Source: Flavobacteriaceae bacterium UBA6231 (GTDB lineage: Bacteria > Bacteroidota > Bacteroidia > Flavobacteriales > Flavobacteriaceae). From it: a stretch of DNA of 18,648 bases. Of the stretch, positions 14,092-18,648 are shown one piece after another. The stretch's first letter is position 1, and the number at the start of each line of letters is the position of its first letter. A program made the position numbers and the translations under genes. The notes below the pieces were generated by a model. The model did not search any database, was not told where the DNA came from, and saw only the letters and a program-made list of their open reading frames with translations. The stretch is taken from assembly GCA_002441545.1 (NCBI GenBank), contig DJWL01000183.1, positions 1 through 18,648 on the forward strand, given 5' to 3'.

Positions 14092-15411
14092 TTAAATCTC
14101 CCTATTACTATCCCAAGCTTCTAGATAATCTTTAACTGCTTTTACAAATTGCCCGCCAAGAGCACCATTAACAACACGATGGTCATACGAATGTGATAAA
14201 AACATTTTATATCGGATTCCTATAAAATCACCTTCAGATGTTTCAATTACTGCAGGAACTTTTCTAATAGCACCAAGCGCTAAAATACCAACCTGTGGTT
14301 GATTGATTATTGGAGTTCCCATAATACTACCAAAAGTGCCTACGTTAGTTACCGTATAAGTACCACCTTGAATTTCATCTGGTTTTAATTTATTGGCTCT
14401 TGCTCTGTTTGCTAAATCATTTACCTGTTTGGTCATTCCAACCAAGTTAAGCTGGTCTGCATTTTTAATTACAGGGACAATTAAATTTCCATCAGCTAAA
14501 GATGCAGCCATACCTAAATTGATGTTTTTCTTTTTTATAATGGTATCTCCTTGAACAGAAATATTCATCATTGGAAAATCACGAAGCGCCTTTGCAATTG
14601 CTTCCATAAAAATTGGTGTGAACGTTAAATTTTCTCCTTCGCGTTTAGCAAAAGCATCTTTAACTTTATTTCTCCAATTCCATATTCTAGTAACATCAGC
14701 TTCTATAAAACTTTGAACATGTGCAGATGTTTGAACGGATTCAACCATATGATGTGCAATAATTTTACCCATTCTGGTCATTTCAATAATCTCATCACCA
14801 CCAGTTGAAATTACAGGTGCTTTCTCAACTTTAGGAACTTCAACAACTTGAATTGGCTGTGTGGCTTCTTTAAAAACTGGTTGCTCTTTAGGTTTGGTTG
14901 TACCTTTGTTATCAATATAATCCAGAATATCATTTTTGGTAACTCTTCCGTCTTTTCCAGTACCTTGAATACTATCTAACTCTGTTTGAGAAATACCTTC
15001 TTGTTTGGCTATATTTTTAACTAATGGAGAATAAAAACGATCTTCGTTTGAAGAAATAGGAGTTATTGTTTCTTGGGCAGCGACTACAGCGTGCTCAATT
15101 TCAGAAATATTTTCTTGTTGAATATCTTGCTTAACTATACTTTCTGTAGTAGAACTTATGTTCGTTTCTTCTTCGGTCTCAATGACAGCAATTACTTGCC
15201 CAACTTGTACAACATCATCTACATTAAAGTACTTTTCAACCAAAACACCATCAACTTCACTAGGCACTTCACTATCAACTTTATCAGTAGCAATTTCCAG
15301 AACTGCTTCATCGAGTTCTATAGTATCGCCTACTTCTTTTAACCAACTTGTGATTGTTGCCTCTGCAACACTTTCTCCCATTTTTGGTAACTTAAGTTCA
15401 AATCTTGCCAT
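14092..15411 (-). CDS. 2-oxoacid dehydrogenase complex E2 (dihydrolipoamide acyltransferase)
   Basis: 439 residues with the three E2 parts in order. The lipoyl domain (about 1-78) carries the lipoylated Lys44 in EIATDKVDSEVPS. The peripheral-subunit-binding domain (about 126-167) has YSPLVKNIAKQEGI and GKDGRVTKNDILDYI. The acyltransferase domain (about 205-439) ends in SHSYDHRVVNGALGG. The linkers are Thr/Ile/Val/Lys-rich. Catalytic His411 is present, but the Asp of the usual HRxxDG motif is Asn415. It transfers acyl groups from lipoamide to CoA in a pyruvate, 2-oxoglutarate or branched-chain complex; no E1 or E3 gene is nearby, so the substrate is open. The branched-chain type is my best guess. 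A TAATTTTG -7 box and an inverted repeat lie upstream. Confidence 0.9.
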   Translation of the reverse strand: MARFELKLPKMGESVAEATITSWLKEVGDTIELDEAVLEIATDKVDSEVPSEVDGVLVEKYFNVDDVVQVGQVIAVIETEEETNISSTTESIVKQDIQQENISEIEHAVVAAQETITPISSNEDRFYSPLVKNIAKQEGISQTELDSIQGTGKDGRVTKNDILDYIDNKGTTKPKEQPVFKEATQPIQVVEVPKVEKAPVISTGGDEIIEMTRMGKIIAHHMVESVQTSAHVQSFIEADVTRIWNWRNKVKDAFAKREGENLTFTPIFMEAIAKALRDFPMMNISVQGDTIIKKKNINLGMAASLADGNLIVPVIKNADQLNLVGMTKQVNDLANRARANKLKPDEIQGGTYTVTNVGTFGSIMGTPIINQPQVGILALGAIRKVPAVIETSEGDFIGIRYKMFLSHSYDHRVVNGALGGQFVKAVKDYLEAWDSNREI

Positions 15412-15448
15412 ATCAATAACGTAATACTCTGTTTTTAATTTTTGTTTG

Positions 15449-15456
15449 CAAAATTA
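15449..15456 (-). promoter_or_regulatory. Candidate E2 gene -7 promoter element
   Basis: TAATTTTG on the minus strand (15456-15449) fits TAnnTTTG and lies 37 nt before the E2 start. A TTG at the right -33 distance is not seen. The element overlaps the end of the inverted repeat at 15454-15480. Confidence 0.45.
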
Positions 15457-15480
15457 ATGAAAAATCATCAGTTTCATTAA
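15454..15480. repeat. Perfect inverted repeat overlapping the presumed E2 promoter
   Basis: TTAATGAAA (15454-15462) and TTTCATTAA (15472-15480) are exact 9-nt inverted arms separated by 9 nt. The repeat covers the -7 edge and the stretch up to about -33 of the presumed E2 promoter, the usual place for a repressor operator. Read from the glycosyltransferase side it could also form a weak AT-only hairpin followed by TTTTG, that is, a poor terminator for that gene, 17 nt after its stop. Confidence 0.55.
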
Positions 15481-15497
15481 ACTATTTACAATTAAAA

Positions 15498-16601
15498 CTA
15501 GTGAAAATTTAAAATTTCTCCTCTGCTAATCGCATCATCACTACCTATAACAAAATTAGAATTTTTAGGTAATATCTTAAAAGTCACTAACTTATTTTCA
15601 CTAAAATCTTCAACCATTTGAATTATTTGCTTGAAAGTCAAAATATTATTATCAAATATGATTTCTGTATTATTTGGAATCTTCTCTTCTAAAATTGATT
15701 TTAAAATGACTTCTTTAGCTAAACTATTCTGCAATGGCAAGTTCATTCTGTTAGAAATAAAAAAGAATCTTTCTACTTTTTTTCTTTGAATCACTGGAAT
15801 TTTCCTAAATAGATAAACCATTCTAATTCCAACCCAAACCAATAAATTAAATATGGCATTTCTCTTAAAATGTTTTTTATAAAAAATTTGCATGGCTCCA
15901 TAAAAACGCTTTGCATAAAGCTTGTCCCTCAAAGTACTTTCTCCTTTGTAATGAATCATTGCTAAATCGCCGAAATAATAATTGTGATAGCCTGTTTTTA
16001 AAACCTTATATGATAAATCTATATCTTCACCGTACATAAAATAATCTTCATCAAATCCACCAACGGCATCAAAGACTTTAAGTTTCATAAACATAAAAGC
16101 TCCTACTAAAACAGATACCTTTTCTATTTGTTTTTCCTCTAAATGAGAAGCATAATACTCTTTAGCATTTCCCATTAATTTTTTTACAGCAACTTTCACA
16201 TAAGGTATATTGCGTTTACTTTCTGGTAAGAATTCACCTCTACCATTAATCAATTTACAGCCTACAATACCTAAATTTTCTTTACTTAAAGAAAAATCAA
16301 AAAGCTTTACAAAAATGTCTTCTGGCAAAACTGTATCTGGATTTAAAACGCAAATATATTCGCCTTTGGCTTTAGCAATACCAATATTATTTCCTTTTGA
16401 AAATCCAAAATTTTCCTTGTTCTCAATTAGAGTCACTTCAGGAAACAATTCTCTAACCATTTGACAGCTATCATCTTCTGAATTATTGTCTACTACAATA
16501 ATTTCAGCGTCAATAGTTTGAATTGCTTGTTGCACACTTTTTAAACACAATTCTAAAAAGTATCGCACATTATAATTTAAAATAATAATTGAGAGTTTCA
16601 A
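15498..16601 (-). CDS. GT2-family glycosyltransferase with extra C-terminal domain
   Basis: 367 residues. The N-terminal GT-A domain (about 1-225) has SIIILNYNVRYFLELCL, VVDNNSEDDS (37-46), NFGFSKGNNIGI (64-75), NPDT (87-90) and GEDIDLSYK (191-199), typical of GT2 rhamnosyl/galactofuranosyl-type transferases that act on cell-surface polysaccharide. A hydrophobic segment at about 250-265 followed by basic residues may bind the membrane. Residues about 308-363 (TEIIFDNNILTFKQIIQMVE, then FKILPKNSNFVIGSDD) form an additional segment not needed for GT-A catalysis. It starts 8 nt after recR, so the two are probably co-transcribed. The acceptor and donor cannot be told from the sequence. Confidence 0.88.
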   Translation of the reverse strand: MKLSIIILNYNVRYFLELCLKSVQQAIQTIDAEIIVVDNNSEDDSCQMVRELFPEVTLIENKENFGFSKGNNIGIAKAKGEYICVLNPDTVLPEDIFVKLFDFSLSKENLGIVGCKLINGRGEFLPESKRNIPYVKVAVKKLMGNAKEYYASHLEEKQIEKVSVLVGAFMFMKLKVFDAVGGFDEDYFMYGEDIDLSYKVLKTGYHNYYFGDLAMIHYKGESTLRDKLYAKRFYGAMQIFYKKHFKRNAIFNLLVWVGIRMVYLFRKIPVIQRKKVERFFFISNRMNLPLQNSLAKEVILKSILEEKIPNNTEIIFDNNILTFKQIIQMVEDFSENKLVTFKILPKNSNFVIGSDDAISRGEILNFH

Positions 16602-16609
16602 GTGAGAGA

Positions 16610-17227
16610 TTATAGTTTTAAGGTTGATTCAAAAGGAATTCGATTTAAAATGCTTCTTCCTAAAGTAATTTCATCTGCATATTCCAGCTCATCACCAACA
16701 GAAATTCCTCTGGCAATAGTTGATGTTACAACATTACAATTCTGAATTTGCTTGAAAATATAAAAATTAGTAGTATCTCCTTCCATTGTGGAACTTAACG
16801 CAAAAATAAGTTCTTTAATATGCCCTTGTTTAACTTTATTTACTAGAGATTCTATATTTAAATCATGAGGGCCTATGCCATCCATTGGAGAAATTTTCCC
16901 TCCTAACACATGATATAATCCTTTAAATGAACTTGTGTTTTCAATTGCCATTACATCTCTAATATCCTCTACTACACATATTATTTCTTCATTTCTATTG
17001 GGATTTGAGCAAATTTCACAAAAATCTACATCACTAATATTATGGCAAGATTTACAGAATTTTATATTATTTCGCATAGTTTGCAACGCCTGAGATAATG
17101 AAACTATTTGCTCTTTAGGTTGCTTTAGCATGTGTAAAACCAAACGCAGAGCTGTACGCTTTCCAATTCCTGGAAGCTGTGACATTTCTTTTACTGCTTG
17201 TTCTAATAATTTTGATGAAAATTCCAT
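16610..17227 (-). CDS. recR: Recombination mediator protein RecR
   Basis: 205 residues with the full RecR layout. A helix-hairpin-helix (QLPGIGKRTALRL, about 17-29) binds DNA. A four-cysteine zinc site is formed by Cys58, Cys61, Cys70 and Cys73. The Toprim domain follows (EEIICVVEDIRDVMAIE, 80-96, with GISVGDELEYAD towards the end). With RecF and RecO it loads RecA on single-stranded DNA during gap repair; recF and recO are not in this window. The start at 17227 is the family N-terminus. The gap to the divergent symporter (17228-17355) contains only an imperfect TAAATTCG -7-like box for recR. The glycosyltransferase follows 8 nt downstream. Confidence 0.96.
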   Translation of the reverse strand: MEFSSKLLEQAVKEMSQLPGIGKRTALRLVLHMLKQPKEQIVSLSQALQTMRNNIKFCKSCHNISDVDFCEICSNPNRNEEIICVVEDIRDVMAIENTSSFKGLYHVLGGKISPMDGIGPHDLNIESLVNKVKQGHIKELIFALSSTMEGDTTNFYIFKQIQNCNVVTSTIARGISVGDELEYADEITLGRSILNRIPFESTLKL

Positions 17228-17305
17228 ACGGGCGAATTTACAATTTTAAAACAAAATGTTAAATTCAATACTATTTTATTTTATAAAAACATTTATATTA
17301 TCTCA

Positions 17306-17337
17306 TTTGGAAATTGAATTTTTAAATATGTAATTTG
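17306..17337 (+). promoter_or_regulatory. Possible promoter for the symporter gene
   Basis: TTTG at 17306-17309 and TAATTTG at 17331-17337 are 21 nt apart. The -7 box is one base short of TAnnTTTG, so this is a weak match. It would give a leader of roughly 15 nt before the ATG at 17356. Confidence 0.33.
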
Positions 17338-17355
17338 ACAGTTGAATAAAAATAC

Positions 17356-18648
17356 ATGACTACAACAAAAATCATTTTACTCATTGTATCATATTTTGGT
17401 GTTCTTATTTTAATATCTTATTTCACAAGTAAAAAAAAGGATAATGATACTTTTTTTAAAGCCAATAAAAAAGCTCCTTGGTATGTAGTTGCTTTTGGCA
17501 TGATAGGAGCTTCGCTCTCTGGGGTCACTTTTATTTCTGTACCAGGTTGGGTTGAAGCGTCTCAATTTAGTTATATGCAAGTCGTTTTAGGCTATATAGT
17601 TGGCTACTTGGTTATTGGAACTGTTTTATTACCATTATATTACAAACTCAATTTAACTTCAATTTACACTTATTTAGAGGAACGATTTGGCGTGAATTCT
17701 TATAAAACCGGCGCTTCCTTTTTCTTGATTTCAAGAATAGTTATAGCAAGTTTTAGATTGTATTTAGTTGCCAACGTTTTACAAATAATCCTCTTTAATG
17801 AAATTGGAATTCAGTTTTGGCAAACTGTAACAATTACGGTATTACTCATTTGGCTTTACACCTTTAAATCTGGAATAAAAACAATTATTTGGACAGATAT
17901 TTTTCAAACGCTATTTATGTTGATTGCTGTTGGCTTTACAATTTATTTTGTAAGCGATGAGTTAGGATTAAGTAGCAGAAACCTACTGGGGTATATTTTA
18001 GATAATGACTTATCAAAAACATTCTTTTTTGATGATTATAAACTAAGCAATTATTTTTGGAAACAATTTATTTCTGGGGCTTTTATAGCTATTGTTATGA
18101 CTGGATTAGACCAAGATAACATGCAAAAAAATCTTACTTGTAAGTCTTTAAAAGATGCTCAAAAAAACATGTTTTGGTTCACAATTGTATTGACCATTGT
18201 AAACTTTTTGTTTTTAAGTTTAGGATTACTGTTAACAATTTTTGCACAGCAACATGGTATTGATGCTCATAAAGATGATTTATTCCCAATTTTAGCTAAA
18301 AATTATTTAGGCGTGGGCGTATTGTCGTTTTTTATAATTGGATTAATTGCTGCCGCATATAGTAGCGCCGATAGCGCATTAACGTCCCTTACAACTTCTT
18401 TTAGTATAGATATTTTGGATATAGAGAAAAGGTATGATTCAGATAAACAAATATCAATAAGAAAGAAAATCCATATAGCTATTTCTTTGATTTTAATATT
18501 GGTTATAATATCCTTTAAGTATCTTATAAAGGACGAAAGTATTATCTCAAAATTATTTGTTTTTGCCGGCTATACTTATGGTCCACTGCTTGGCCTTTAT
18601 ACTTTTGGATTATTTACAAAATTAAAAGTTAAAGATAAATTTGTTCCA
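17356..18648 (+). CDS. Sodium:solute symporter (SSS family), 431 codons; 3' end beyond the window
   Basis: The frame is open from ATG 17356 to the right edge. The protein is highly hydrophobic, with about ten or more membrane-spanning segments visible, beginning with TKIILLIVSYFGVLILISYF and followed by a short KKKDND loop. The segment APWYVVAFGMIGASLSGVTF (about 39-58) corresponds to the unwound TM1 of the LeuT-fold SSS family that holds substrate and Na+. GLIAAAYSSADSALTSL (about 331-347) matches the conserved TM8 equivalent with Na2-site Ser/Thr residues. It takes up a solute with Na+; the substrate (sugar, amino acid, pantothenate, sialic acid and others are known) is not decided by these motifs. 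It is divergent from recR. Confidence 0.9.
   Translation, partial: MTTTKIILLIVSYFGVLILISYFTSKKKDNDTFFKANKKAPWYVVAFGMIGASLSGVTFISVPGWVEASQFSYMQVVLGYIVGYLVIGTVLLPLYYKLNLTSIYTYLEERFGVNSYKTGASFFLISRIVIASFRLYLVANVLQIILFNEIGIQFWQTVTITVLLIWLYTFKSGIKTIIWTDIFQTLFMLIAVGFTIYFVSDELGLSSRNLLGYILDNDLSKTFFFDDYKLSNYFWKQFISGAFIAIVMTGLDQDNMQKNLTCKSLKDAQKNMFWFTIVLTIVNFLFLSLGLLLTIFAQQHGIDAHKDDLFPILAKNYLGVGVLSFFIIGLIAAAYSSADSALTSLTTSFSIDILDIEKRYDSDKQISIRKKIHIAISLILILVIISFKYLIKDESIISKLFVFAGYTYGPLLGLYTFGLFTKLKVKDKFVP

Noticed and set aside
15073..15424. Two overlapping plus-strand ORFs, one Ser/Thr-rich
   Set aside because: Antisense to the lipoyl domain and linker of the E2 gene; the Ser/Thr bias is a by-product of the opposite strand.
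1..18648. Defence island, prophage, integrative element, CRISPR array or tRNA
   Set aside because: No transposase, integrase, phage, restriction, Cas or toxin-antitoxin gene, no repeat array and no tRNA-like cloverleaf were seen; gene content is core metabolism and ribosome-related.

Overview
The window looks like chromosomal core sequence from a marine-type member of the Flavobacteriaceae (Bacteroidota). The DNA is strongly AT-rich. Start codons are preceded by A-rich stretches rather than Shine-Dalgarno sequences. Several intergenic gaps carry the Bacteroidota promoter signature (-33 TTG, -7 TAnnTTTG). The gene families also fit: bacillithiol ligase BshC, the DUF4295 small protein beside rpmB-rpmG, a Flavobacteria-type RimO, and carboxypeptidase-regulatory-domain proteins with typical secretion signals. 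All identifications were made by reading motifs; no database search was run.

Layout. (1) 1-3970, minus strand: bshC, a PLP-dependent decarboxylase 3 nt downstream, then guaA, whose 3' end lies beyond the left edge. (2) 4235-5539, plus strand: an exported protein with a carboxypeptidase-regulatory-like domain, followed by a plausible terminator. (3) 5731-7035, minus: rimO; 7176-8246, plus: a lipoprotein of the serine beta-lactamase/DD-peptidase fold, divergent from rimO. (4) 8329-9282, minus: ftsY, separated by a strong palindromic terminator from the upstream ribosomal unit rpmB-rpmG-DUF4295 (10116-9473), which has the clearest promoter in the window. (5) 14002-10199, minus: a tight run of secreted hypothetical protein, DEDDh exonuclease, FAH-family hydrolase, Hpt phosphotransfer protein and cinA. 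The last three are joined by two TAATG stop/start overlaps. (6) 15411-14092, minus: a 2-oxoacid dehydrogenase E2, with an inverted repeat lying over its presumed promoter. (7) 17227-15498, minus: recR and a GT2 glycosyltransferase. (8) 17356 to the right edge, plus: a sodium:solute symporter, truncated by the window.

Most genes are housekeeping: GMP synthesis, low-molecular-weight thiol synthesis, ribosomal protein modification, membrane targeting, ribosome structure, NMN salvage, recombination repair and 2-oxoacid oxidation. I see no transposase, integrase, phage gene, CRISPR array, tRNA or rRNA, and no gene-free stretch over 300 nt (the longest is 3971-4234). I did not find a convincing new defence or mobile system. 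The points most worth checking are the FAH-Hpt-CinA coupling, the Asp-to-Asn change in the E2 active-site motif, the extra C-terminal domain on the glycosyltransferase, the decarboxylase between bshC and guaA, and the operator-like palindrome before E2.
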